From the NCBI RefSeq assembly GCF_014648295.1, contig NZ_BMQV01000032.1:1-54232 (forward strand): a stretch of 54,232 nucleotides of DNA, read 5' to 3'. Below, piece after piece: positions 8,215 to 16,831 of this stretch. Below the pieces are notes generated by a model that was not told where the DNA came from, did not search any database, and saw only the letters and a program-made list of their open reading frames with translations. Source of the stretch: Shewanella saliphila. GTDB lineage: Bacteria; Pseudomonadota; Gammaproteobacteria; Enterobacterales; Shewanellaceae. The translations under genes and the position numbers were made by a program. How positions within the stretch are numbered: position 1 is the first letter of the stretch; the number at the start of each line of letters is the position of its first letter.

Positions 8215-10593
8215 ATGCAAACCCCAACATTTCCGTTAAATGAACCAAGTCGTATTAACGCATTACAACAAACGGGTTTATTAGACACTCAGCCAGAGCA
8301 ACGTTTTGATCGTTTAACCCACTTAGCCCAACTGTGTTTAGGCACTGACATTGTATTAGTGTCATTAGTCGATGGCGACAGACAATGGTTTAAATCTAAA
8401 CAAGGGCTCGATGTCTGTGAGACAGGCCGGGATATTTCATTTTGCGGCCATACGATTTTGGGCGAGGGCATTTTTGAAGTGGCCGATGCCCAACTCGATA
8501 ACCGTTTTGCCGACAATCCATTAGTGCTTAATGCACCCTTTATTCGCTTTTATGCCGGCGTGCCACTCGTCAGTAACGGTGAAAACATTGGCACCCTGTG
8601 TTTTATCGACAGCAAACCACGGCAATTTACCGACAAAGAACGCCAAATAGCCACCGAAATAGGCAAAACGATTGAACAAGAAATTCAAGACAGATTACAA
8701 GAACACGCCCACGAGCAACTTGCGACAAGAGAGGAAATGTATCGCTCAGTACTCGAAGGTACTCGAATAGGCACCTGGCAGTGGAATGTCCAAACGGGGG
8801 AAACCGTACTTAACGAACGCTGGGCTGAGATTATGGGCTACACTCTTGCAGAGTTAGAGCCCATTTCTGTCGATACCTGGTTAAACTTACTGCATCCTGA
8901 TGATTTAGCGGACTCAGATGCTAAATTAGAAGAACACCTAAGTGGTAAAACGCCATTTTTTAACGATAAATGCCGCATGAAACACAAGCAAGGGCATTAT
9001 GTTTGGGTGCATGATCAAGGCAAAGTCATCTCTTACACAGCCGACGGTCAACCCTTAATGATGTTTGGTACCCATGCCGACATCACCCAACAACAAATGA
9101 ATGAAATAACATTACAACAAAGCCGCGACGAGCTGTATAAATTAACTCAACAGCTACCTGGTGTGGTTTATCAATATCAATCCTGGCCAGACGGGCGAAG
9201 CGCATTTCCTTATGCCAGTACCGCCATTGAAGATATTTATGGTGTTACCCCCGAAGAAGTGCTCACCGATGCCACAAATGCTTTTGCTAAAATTCACCCT
9301 GATGATTTAGGCCTGCTAGTTGAAAGCATTGAACACTCAATTGAAGACCTCAGCATTTGGGAGCTGGAATATCGTGTATCAAGTGACAATAACGCGTTTA
9401 AATGGTTATCAGGCAGTGCCACGCCCGAGCGAATGGAAGATGGTAGTACCTTATGGCATGGCTACATTCAAGATATCACCGAAACTAAAAAACATTACCT
9501 TCAACTCGAAGAGCTTAACCAACAGCTCAATGTTGCACAGCAAAGCCTCGATTTGGCCAGCGAACAAGCGCAAATAGGGTATTGGCAGGCTTCTTTAAAG
9601 CTCGGCACCTTATGGTGGTCGCCAATCATTTATCAAATCTTTGGCCTAGATGAACAAGACATTGATCCCAGTATCAGCTTCTTTAAAAGCGCGCTTCACC
9701 CAGATGATATCGATATAGTCGAAAAAAGTGAGCAGCAAGCGCGCATTACCGGTATTCATAACGTCATACACAGAATTATTCGCCCTAACGGTGAAGTGCG
9801 CTGGGTACATGAGCTAGGCCAGCTGGTCTCAGAAGACCAAAATCCCGATTTAGTCATGATAGGCTCAGTGCAAGACATCACCGACAGAATGAAATTACAA
9901 AAAGTGAAAGATGATTTTATTTCAACCGTGAGTCATGAGCTCCGTACACCACTCACCTCTATTAATGGCGCATTAAACTTATTGCAATCAGGCAAAATCA
10001 TCACCTTGCCCGAAAAAGCCCAAAAGCTCATGGATATCGCCAGCAGTAACTGTATGCAACTGAGCAGACTCATTAATGACTTATTAGATATCGACAAACT
10101 GGCTGCAGGCAAAATGCAATTTGAAATGACAAAACTCAATATTGTGCCACTACTGCAAAGAGCCATAGACGATCACCAACCCTACGCTCAACAACATAAT
10201 ATTACGCTCGCACTGCAAATGGATGATCATATAGATCAAAGTATGTTGTATGTAGACGAACATCGCCTGCTGCAAATTTTGACTAACTTTTTATCAAACG
10301 CGGTAAAGTTTTCGCCCAAAGAGGGTTGTGTCACCTTGTCAGCCACGCTTATAGACAACGACATTGAAATAGCCGTGCAAGACCAGGGCACAGGCATTCC
10401 AGACGATTTTAAAAGCAGAATTTTTGAAAAGTTCTCACAAGCAGACGCCAGTAGCTCAAAAGCAAAAGGCGGCACAGGCTTAGGCCTTGCCTTGTGTAAA
10501 GAACTCACAGCAGCCATGCAGGGCAACATTGGGTACGAATCTGAGTTTGGCAGTGGCGCCAGGTTTTATGTTCGTCTGCCCATAGCAAAATAA
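8215..10593 (+). CDS. Soluble GAF-PAS-PAS-PAS sensor histidine kinase
   Basis: This 792-residue kinase has no signal peptide or membrane segment, so it senses in the cytoplasm. A GAF domain covers about residues 15-160, followed by three PAS domains (about 175-290, 305-425 and 440-560, the last two of the PAS_3 type with WxxY/W-rich C-terminal signatures). HisKA has phospho-His574 in TVSHELRTPL. The ATPase domain has the N box ILTNFLSNAVKFSP, the G1 box DQGTGIP and the G2 box GGTGLGLAL. It lacks a C-terminal receiver or Hpt, and these are encoded separately next door (7804-8211 and 6932-7669). The ligand is unknown; the PAS and GAF domains could bind small molecules or cofactors. A bidirectional terminator follows. 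Confidence 0.93.
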   Translation: MQTPTFPLNEPSRINALQQTGLLDTQPEQRFDRLTHLAQLCLGTDIVLVSLVDGDRQWFKSKQGLDVCETGRDISFCGHTILGEGIFEVADAQLDNRFADNPLVLNAPFIRFYAGVPLVSNGENIGTLCFIDSKPRQFTDKERQIATEIGKTIEQEIQDRLQEHAHEQLATREEMYRSVLEGTRIGTWQWNVQTGETVLNERWAEIMGYTLAELEPISVDTWLNLLHPDDLADSDAKLEEHLSGKTPFFNDKCRMKHKQGHYVWVHDQGKVISYTADGQPLMMFGTHADITQQQMNEITLQQSRDELYKLTQQLPGVVYQYQSWPDGRSAFPYASTAIEDIYGVTPEEVLTDATNAFAKIHPDDLGLLVESIEHSIEDLSIWELEYRVSSDNNAFKWLSGSATPERMEDGSTLWHGYIQDITETKKHYLQLEELNQQLNVAQQSLDLASEQAQIGYWQASLKLGTLWWSPIIYQIFGLDEQDIDPSISFFKSALHPDDIDIVEKSEQQARITGIHNVIHRIIRPNGEVRWVHELGQLVSEDQNPDLVMIGSVQDITDRMKLQKVKDDFISTVSHELRTPLTSINGALNLLQSGKIITLPEKAQKLMDIASSNCMQLSRLINDLLDIDKLAAGKMQFEMTKLNIVPLLQRAIDDHQPYAQQHNITLALQMDDHIDQSMLYVDEHRLLQILTNFLSNAVKFSPKEGCVTLSATLIDNDIEIAVQDQGTGIPDDFKSRIFEKFSQADASSSKAKGGTGLGLALCKELTAAMQGNIGYESEFGSGARFYVRLPIAK

Positions 10594-10624
10594 TAACCAA
10601 ACCTAAGTACAGCTAGCAGAAACT

Positions 10625-10664
10625 AAAAATCCCAGTGGCATTTTCATGCCGCTGGGATTTTTTA
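10625..10664. terminator. Bidirectional Rho-independent terminator
   Basis: A 14-bp stem with one G-T pair (AAATCCCAGTGGCA against TGCCGCTGGGATTT) and a 6-base loop has A-rich and T-rich flanks on both sides. It lies between the kinase gene and the converging DUF302 gene and can serve both. Confidence 0.88.
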
Positions 10665-10675
10665 TTCATCAAAAC

Positions 10676-11191
10676 TTATTTTGTCGTTGCTGCCTTTGCC
10701 AGAGTGTTGAGCACATTGGCTATTTTGTTTAACACCGCATCACAGCCTTTAATATCATGGCGTTGTTTAAGGTACTGTGGATTGTTAAACGACAACCATA
10801 CCTTGTTGTTCGCATCTTCTGTAATTAATACTTTTTGCGGTAAATCAATGGCGACCTGCTGATTACACTGCATCAATTGAGTACCAATTTTAGGATTACC
10901 AAAAATAATCACCTCGGTTGCGGGCAAGCTTAGCTCAACAGCTTCGGCATTTTTTTGATGATCAATCCGTGCAAAAACCGTAAAGCCCTTATCTTTAATA
11001 ATTGACTCAAAACGGTCAGCAGTGGCTTTGGGTGAATACTGGCTTTGCAAAGTCACAAGACTGTCGACCATTAACGTAGGCGACGAGTCATTTACTGTGG
11101 CTGCAGAAAGCTCAGATGTTGAAGCAAATGCTGTTGACGCAAGTGACGTTGAACACAGCAACATAAAGGCTAGCGGGACAGGGTTAATCAT
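10676..11191 (-). CDS. DUF302 family periplasmic protein
   Basis: The 171-residue product has an N-terminal signal peptide rich in Ala/Ser (about residues 1-23). A DUF302 domain follows (about 50-165), recognisable from the segment GFTVFARIDHQ, the IIFGNPKIGTQLMQ motif and the IDLPQKVLI segment. DUF302 proteins are small alpha/beta proteins of unclear function, often exported and sometimes linked to heavy-metal or redox stress. The ATG at 11191 is chosen over one four codons earlier because a GGAG site precedes it by 6 bases. It stands alone, convergent with the kinase gene, and shares the terminator at 10625-10664. Confidence 0.85.
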   Translation of the reverse strand: MINPVPLAFMLLCSTSLASTAFASTSELSAATVNDSSPTLMVDSLVTLQSQYSPKATADRFESIIKDKGFTVFARIDHQKNAEAVELSLPATEVIIFGNPKIGTQLMQCNQQVAIDLPQKVLITEDANNKVWLSFNNPQYLKQRHDIKGCDAVLNKIANVLNTLAKAATTK

Positions 11192-11520
11192 ACAATGCTC
11201 CATTTGTGATGAGTATTACAACATAAAGCCAATAGCCATATAAACACAAGTATAAATGCTGGTGGCTCTCACTCATCAAACAGCATCAAACTCATTGAAC
11301 GCTTAATGGCCAAACTGCATTTATTTGCATACATATACGATTCAATGCATAACAGTTAAAAAATTACCGAGGGTAATACTTTTATTTTTGCATGAACACG
11401 AATAAATATGTTGGTGGTCAGCGTTGGTTTTACGCCGTTTATCTATAACACCCATCCGCATTTAACATTTTGCTACGTTCAAAAGCGCTAAAGCTGTAAA
11501 CTAGCTAGCCAGTTAAAAGA
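11192..11520. other. Intergenic spacer, divergent promoter region
   Basis: These 329 bases separate the divergent DUF302 and CLCA_X-like genes and should contain both promoters. A short hairpin (ATTACC-GAG-GGTAAT at 11363-11377) is followed by a T-rich run, but no upstream gene would use it. Nothing else is recognised. Confidence 0.4.
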
Positions 11521-12408
11521 GTGTCAGTTCCGTTTGTTGATCAGAGGTATTGTTTGGCGTCACATCATTCGTTATTAAATCACCAACGTTACTTTGAGCG
11601 CATAGGCCCAGATTATCGTAATGGCAGCTCGATGAGCTTTTTAGACATTAAAGACACTTTTGGTTTACGTCACATTCGTGTCGGTAAATGGGTTAATCGT
11701 GAAGAGTCTGCACTGGCCGCCAATCTGATTTTTGATTCAATGGCCGACCTTGCCAATATTTTACGTGTGCCACCCGAATTAATTGGCCTGCGAGGGAGCC
11801 TACGGTTTGCCTTTGGCTCAGGCGGGCAAAAAGGTGTACAGGCCCATTACTCACCAGCATATAAAGAATTAGCTCTGGCAAAAAATGCCGGAGCAGGGGC
11901 ATTAGCCCACGAGTTTTGGCACGCCTTTGATCATTACATTGCCGATAAAATGTTTATCGACGACAGCCTATTAAGCCCCGACGGTTACATGAGCACAGCA
12001 AACCGCTTTGCCTGCGCCACAGACCACTGGCTCGCCGATAAAACCTTAGTTGATCATCCGTTAAATCAGCAATTATCTAAGTTATTTGAAGTCACCTTTT
12101 TAAGCGCCAACGGCCAAGAACCTCACGATTATGTTCGCCGCTCAATCGCGTTAGACAAACTGCAAAACAGCCAATACTTTGCTAAACCCACTGAAATGAT
12201 GGCCCGGGCTTTTGAAGCCAGTATCGAAATGTATTCAGAAACCCACGCCGACATCGCCAACCCGTATTTGGTCAACAGCACCATCAACTCACCACTGAGC
12301 AAACACGGTGCCTACCCAGACGCCAAACACGGCGCCGAAATCTATCAAGCATTAATGGCCTATTTTGAACCACTGGGAATAGCATTTGATAAGCAGACGA
12401 ATGGTTAA
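11521..12408 (+). CDS. LPD1-like zincin, probable CLCA_X family protein
   Basis: The 295-residue protein has the fold signature of the LPD1/CLCA_X-like families: FGLRHIRVGKWV near residue 50, LRGSLRFAFGSGG near 100, then GAGALAHEFWHAFDHY with a zincin HExxH motif at residues 130-134. Family members are thought to be metallopeptidase-like, and LPD1 domains occur in large polyvalent proteins of mobile elements. The GTG start at 11521 is weakly supported (AAAAGAG touches it); the next ATG at 11632 would cut into the conserved N-terminus. There is no signal peptide, so the protein is cytoplasmic. It converges on the helicase cluster at 12507-16681, which may be a chance neighbour. Protease activity is inferred, and no substrate can be named. 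Confidence 0.72.
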   Translation: MSVPFVDQRYCLASHHSLLNHQRYFERIGPDYRNGSSMSFLDIKDTFGLRHIRVGKWVNREESALAANLIFDSMADLANILRVPPELIGLRGSLRFAFGSGGQKGVQAHYSPAYKELALAKNAGAGALAHEFWHAFDHYIADKMFIDDSLLSPDGYMSTANRFACATDHWLADKTLVDHPLNQQLSKLFEVTFLSANGQEPHDYVRRSIALDKLQNSQYFAKPTEMMARAFEASIEMYSETHADIANPYLVNSTINSPLSKHGAYPDAKHGAEIYQALMAYFEPLGIAFDKQTNG

Positions 12409-12506
12409 GCGAAAGGCGCTAAGTAACAAGAAATAACTAACAAGAAAAAGCGGGCAATTAATCACAAGATTAAGCGACATTATTTATCACTGGTTAGCTG
12501 ACTTTG

Positions 12507-15383
12507 TTATTCAACAAAATCAGCAGCATCTAAGACTTGCTTTAAACGTGCAAACGTAACCATGCTTTCATTGGCAATCATGGGGTTATAGTCAAGGTTA
12601 TGTGCGTTGAGTTGATATTCACCATTTGGCAATTTGCTCACTTTTCGCAGTAAGTATTGGTTGTCTCCTGCGTCATCCTGTATCTCAATAGCCATGATTT
12701 TACCGGTAATCGAACCTGCATTCGTTGGAGTCACTCGCTCAAGTAATAATAAATCACCATCGAGAATGGGGTTCTTGCCGCCATTCATCGAGTTACCGCT
12801 GGCTGGGGCGATAAAGTGAATGGCTGGATCGTGCCTATTAAAACTCGAATTTAACTTGAGGGTTTCGCTACTTTCATCAGTACCCGTTTTAAAATGACCA
12901 CAAGCAATTTTTAAGTCAGGGTAAAAATGCATTAACGTGTGTTGCGGTTGCTCAATAGGTAATTGGTGTACTGTTGCTGGTGCTGCTTGCACTTTCGTTT
13001 TTGACGGTTGGCGTTGGCTATAACGAGCTAATAATAACTCTGTTAACTCTCGCATTGCCCTAGATAAAGTCTCAATATCTGTGCCAGCAATATCTATATT
13101 TGCGTGAAGACAATCAGCTTCAACTTTAAACCATGATTGGCTATCAGACTGATCTTGTTTGCTTAAAAATGTAATTGGATTGTCTAGCCAGTACTTTCGC
13201 CATTTGGGTGATTGAGCGTCTACATCCTGCAAACTTGCTTTTACATCTTGCGTCCATAATTTGGGGTAACGTTTAAAAACTTGCCAACTCTTGATACAAA
13301 GTGCGTCGATACTCGGTGGTGTGCGTAAACCGTTTAGCTCAATAAACGCCTCGAGTAATATTGCTTTGAAACATTTACTCATTGAGGTTTTTTCAACACC
13401 GCGACTTAACAATGTTAAATAAGGTGTGAGTGTTTTCAATTGGCTATCTTGTGGCTCTTGGCTGATAGCCAGCTCAAACCAACTACCAAATTGCTTGGTC
13501 ATTTTATTCCAAGCGTAGCCGCTATGATAAAACTCTGTAGCGGTAGGGCGATGGCCTAACTCGTCTTTGAGTAATTGATATTGTTGATCCGCTTTGGTGT
13601 AATCCAGTTTTAATTGCTGCCAAAAATTGATTAATTCAGGGTCAATATTAATTAAACACTGGTGGTTTAATTTGGGATTGTTTAAACGTGTAATCGCCTG
13701 CTTATGATCAGAGGCTTGCAATAATGCCATTGGACGATTCAAAAAGCTGATGTGATTTCCAATAAAGTCGATAACCGAAACAAACTTTTTATTGGTTTCA
13801 GGCGAGATACGCAAACCTCGACCTAATTGCTGTAAAAATAAGATTTTTGATTCAGTAGGGCGCAAGATCAAAATGGTATCAATTGAAGGTAAGTCGGTAC
13901 CTTCATTAAATAAATCTACTGAAAAAATCACCTCAATTTTGCCTGACTCTAACAAGTTCAAGGCTTCTGCGCGTCTCACGTCTGAGCCACTGTGTACCGA
14001 AACCGCGTTAATGCCTCGGTGTGAAAACCAGTTGGCCATATAATCTGCATGCGCTTTTGACACACAAAACGCTAAAGTGCGTTGTTGTTTGTGTGTTTGC
14101 CAATGGTCAAAAACATGCTTGGCACGTTTTTCGGTGGCAAATTGGTTTTCGAGAGCTTTCGGATCAAACTTGCCGTTTCGCCAAGGTAAGTCTTGATAAT
14201 TAACCGTGTCATCATTAATCCCTTGATATTGAAATGGCACCAAGATACCAAGCTCAATACCATCAATAATGTTCTTTTCGTAAACTAAATTGTTATCACA
14301 CAGGGAAAGAATATCCGCCTGATCTGTTCGCTCTGGTGTGGCTGTTAAGCCCAATAAAAATTGCGGGGTAAAGTGGTTTAATAATGATTGGTAACTGCTG
14401 GCACCGGCATGATGAAATTCATCGACAATGACATAATCAAAATGATTTGGGTTCACCTGATTGAGGTGTGTTTGTTGACCTAATGTTTGAATCGATGCAA
14501 ACACAATATCGGCATCAACAACTTTGGTTTTGGCATTAAAATGGCCGCTGATAAGTTTAGGCAGCAATGTCTTAAACGTGCGCTCTGCCTGCAGTAATAT
14601 TTCTTCTCGGTGTGCAACAAAGAGCACTTTACGGGCGTTAAATTGCTGTACATCGAATGCGGCTAGCCATGTTTTCCCCATCCCAGTGGCTAATACTACT
14701 AAGCCTTTTGATTGCAATGCTAAGCGTGTGTTTGCAAGGGCTGATAAAGCTTCTTGCTGCGCAAAATTGGGTGCGGGTTCTTCTGGTTCAACTTCATTGA
14801 CAATTGCAAGCGGCGGCTTAACCACTTTGCGTTTTTCGGCATAACGATTGATAAAATCATCTGTGAGATGCATCGATTGCTGATGGTTAAAAATCTGCAA
14901 AAATTGCTGACGAATATAGTTAAATTCGCTGGGGTCTTGATTTTCAATTAAGTCATGACGCAAACACCATTCGAACGCATGGGTAAACGCGGCTTTACTG
15001 ATGTTGTTTGAGCCCACATACGCACAACCGGTATCATTTTGATCGCTGTGTTGTTGAACAAAAATGTAGGTTTTCATGTGAAAGCTTTGGCCGCTTTTAC
15101 AGGTGAATATTTTAGTTTTAGCGCCGCGAGATTGTAAAATCATCAGGTGGCGTAATGCCACGGGATCGGTAATACAAAGGTAGTCAGAGGTGACGATATC
15201 AATACTGGCTTGGCGCTCTAAGGCATCTGATAACGCATCAAAGATTAAATCCAGCCCAGAACGTTGAATAAAAGAAACCGAGATTTCAATATTGCTTGCT
15301 CGGTTTATCGCTTGCAATAACTTAGGTAAAAACGGGTCATCCAAACCACCGCTAGTTAATACAGGTCCTTCTGCTAACTTCAT
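12507..15383 (-). CDS. PLD nuclease-SF2 helicase-S24 peptidase fusion protein
   Basis: This 958-residue protein joins three modules. An N-terminal phospholipase D-type nuclease-like domain (about 1-170) has HMK near residue 102 and GSNN near 125. A superfamily 2 helicase follows, with Walker A ATGMGKT (about 231-237), DEFH (321-324) and motif VI QLGRGLR. After a long uncharacterised helical region there is a C-terminal LexA/S24-type peptidase domain with SGNSM (Ser about 865) and a candidate catalytic Lys in LLRKVSKL (about 914). The PLD plus helicase combination is typical of restriction-like and defence proteins; the S24 end suggests self-cleavage or a DNA-damage or repressor-like control. 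The methyltransferase gene lies 9 bases upstream, so the two share a transcript. The function is inferred, not known. Confidence 0.85.
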   Translation of the reverse strand: MKLAEGPVLTSGGLDDPFLPKLLQAINRASNIEISVSFIQRSGLDLIFDALSDALERQASIDIVTSDYLCITDPVALRHLMILQSRGAKTKIFTCKSGQSFHMKTYIFVQQHSDQNDTGCAYVGSNNISKAAFTHAFEWCLRHDLIENQDPSEFNYIRQQFLQIFNHQQSMHLTDDFINRYAEKRKVVKPPLAIVNEVEPEEPAPNFAQQEALSALANTRLALQSKGLVVLATGMGKTWLAAFDVQQFNARKVLFVAHREEILLQAERTFKTLLPKLISGHFNAKTKVVDADIVFASIQTLGQQTHLNQVNPNHFDYVIVDEFHHAGASSYQSLLNHFTPQFLLGLTATPERTDQADILSLCDNNLVYEKNIIDGIELGILVPFQYQGINDDTVNYQDLPWRNGKFDPKALENQFATEKRAKHVFDHWQTHKQQRTLAFCVSKAHADYMANWFSHRGINAVSVHSGSDVRRAEALNLLESGKIEVIFSVDLFNEGTDLPSIDTILILRPTESKILFLQQLGRGLRISPETNKKFVSVIDFIGNHISFLNRPMALLQASDHKQAITRLNNPKLNHQCLINIDPELINFWQQLKLDYTKADQQYQLLKDELGHRPTATEFYHSGYAWNKMTKQFGSWFELAISQEPQDSQLKTLTPYLTLLSRGVEKTSMSKCFKAILLEAFIELNGLRTPPSIDALCIKSWQVFKRYPKLWTQDVKASLQDVDAQSPKWRKYWLDNPITFLSKQDQSDSQSWFKVEADCLHANIDIAGTDIETLSRAMRELTELLLARYSQRQPSKTKVQAAPATVHQLPIEQPQHTLMHFYPDLKIACGHFKTGTDESSETLKLNSSFNRHDPAIHFIAPASGNSMNGGKNPILDGDLLLLERVTPTNAGSITGKIMAIEIQDDAGDNQYLLRKVSKLPNGEYQLNAHNLDYNPMIANESMVTFARLKQVLDAADFVE

Positions 15384-15392
15384 GACGTTTCT

Positions 15393-15980
15393 CTACTTTG
15401 AGGTCTTAATAAGAATGGCATTTAGCCACTTTTCGTTTTCTCGTCCTGGGCGTACATCTGTAGTCACCCAGGTATGTTTGCACGTTAAACCTGAGCCTTG
15501 TACCCATTGCCCAAGCAAAGACTCATCGGCATCAGCAAAAAAACGGCCATTATGAGTTCGCTCTTGTACGCCATATTTGAAAGAGCAATAAAATACGCCA
15601 TTGGTTACCAGTGTGCTGGCTAAAGTCGCAAACGTGTTGGGTAGGGCATTTGCTTCAACATGAAGTAAAGACGCGCAAGCCCAAATACCGTCAAATTGAT
15701 GGGAGAGGTCAATATCATCAAAGCTGCATACTGCTACCGTTTGGCCTATGTATGCTGAGGCAGCTTTAGCTAATTCTGCACTTGCATCAATCGACATGAC
15801 TCGGTAACCCATATCAATAAAGGCTTTGCTGTCTCGTCCAGAACCACAACCCGCATCTAAAACACGAGCATTAACGGGCAATTGACTGACAAACGTTTGA
15901 TAAAGTTCACTGACATCGGCATTAACAGTTGAGTCAAAAAAGGCTTGGGAATGTTGATTGTAAAACTCGATGGTAGACAT
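15393..15980 (-). CDS. Class I SAM-dependent methyltransferase
   Basis: The 195-residue protein has the Rossmann methyltransferase motif I VLDAGCGSGRD (about residues 40-50), an acidic motif II near SIDASAELA, and a motif-IV-like FDGIWACASLLHV. This fold suits small-molecule, protein or RNA substrates; it lacks the NPPY/DPPY motif of DNA amino-methyltransferases. It lies 9 bases before the PLD-helicase-S24 gene and probably belongs to the same unit. A TATAAT box on the reverse strand (16021-16026) lies about 41 bases before the start, but a good -35 is missing. A short hairpin at 16042-16059 lies between this gene and the M15-like gene upstream. Confidence 0.85.
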   Translation of the reverse strand: MSTIEFYNQHSQAFFDSTVNADVSELYQTFVSQLPVNARVLDAGCGSGRDSKAFIDMGYRVMSIDASAELAKAASAYIGQTVAVCSFDDIDLSHQFDGIWACASLLHVEANALPNTFATLASTLVTNGVFYCSFKYGVQERTHNGRFFADADESLLGQWVQGSGLTCKHTWVTTDVRPGRENEKWLNAILIKTSK

Positions 15981-16078
15981 AACTCATCCTATATTTATTC
16001 TGATGTGAGTTTATCGATAAATTATAGCTGTCTCAAGTATTTAGTTTGTATTCAAACTAGGGAAGAATCCAACCAAAA

Positions 16079-16681
16079 TCAATAATCAACCTGTTCAATC
16101 ACACTGATTGCGGTTAGCCCTCGGCCTTTTTTTGATGGCACTCGGTGGCCGGTGTCTGGGTTGGTTTTCATGGTTTGTAAAAACTGGTTTTGTTGTGGCC
16201 CAAAGCTGATGTGCAGTGGTCTGTGTTTGCCGTAGTAATAGAGGCGATCGAAACTGAGGTTTTGGCAAATCCACAGGGCGACCTGTTGCATGTCGACTGT
16301 TGTATTGTTAGGTGTACCATCGAGTTTATTGAGTACGGTAAAGTCGCATGCGGCGCCTAGGCGTGAGCAAATGATGGCTTGCTTGATATTGAGTTCGTGG
16401 GCGCAATGTTGGTCGAGCTTTGGGGCGATGTGCGGGTTAGGATTTTTAGCGATTAACCGTGCAAGCTCGGGTGAGCAAAATCCGTAGGTTAAGTTAATTG
16501 GCCCAAATTGGTCGACGATAGGGTCGAGTATTCTTGTCGCCAATGCACTGAGTGCGCGCCAGGTTTCAGGTTGTTTAGGTAAGTTTTCAATTTGATGCAA
16601 TTGTGCCGTATTGCCGCAGTTTATCAGGTCTGCATAAGTAAAGTGGCGGCTGGCTTTGCCATTGATATTGTAGGTAAACAA
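16079..16681 (-). CDS. M15-like D-Ala-D-Ala peptidase-fold protein, degenerate zinc site
   Basis: The 200-residue protein resembles the M15 peptidase fold: HFTYADLI near the N-terminus, LTYGFCSPEL near residue 82, and a final RPLHISFG carrying one putative zinc-ligand histidine. At the place where M15 enzymes usually have HxxGxAxD, this sequence reads SRLGAACD, so the first histidine appears to be Ser. An extra KLDQHCAHELN segment might supply other ligands. It starts at TTG (16681); no in-frame ATG is close. It is first in a reverse-strand series with the methyltransferase and helicase genes, 98 bases upstream of the methyltransferase, with a small hairpin between. There is no signal peptide, so a cell-wall role is unlikely. 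Confidence 0.6.
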   Translation of the reverse strand: MFTYNINGKASRHFTYADLINCGNTAQLHQIENLPKQPETWRALSALATRILDPIVDQFGPINLTYGFCSPELARLIAKNPNPHIAPKLDQHCAHELNIKQAIICSRLGAACDFTVLNKLDGTPNNTTVDMQQVALWICQNLSFDRLYYYGKHRPLHISFGPQQNQFLQTMKTNPDTGHRVPSKKGRGLTAISVIEQVDY

Positions 16682-16783
16682 TCAAAGTCCGATATCAGTA
16701 TTCTGGTTTGCTGTAACCATACCGTGTATTGATTATGCTGACTAGATCGTTTTGTTTATTGATGTTATTTGAATCTTGAAATT

Positions 16784-16817
16784 CTCCCGACTGTGAATAT
16801 TACGTCACAGTCGGGAG
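16784..16817 (-). terminator. Stem-loop after RND permease gene
   Basis: A perfect 13-bp stem (CTCCCGACTGTGA with its complement) and an 8-base loop lie just beyond the stop of the permease at 16832. On the reverse strand the following bases are only moderately T-rich, so it may terminate weakly or protect the transcript end. Confidence 0.65.
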
Positions 16818-16831
16818 GCTTTACGGGTTGA

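Noticed and set aside
15981..16783. LexA-type SOS box near the helicase cluster
   Set aside because: I looked for CTGT-N8-ACAG before the methyltransferase and M15-like genes; only CTGTAACCATACCGTG was close and it fails the second half.
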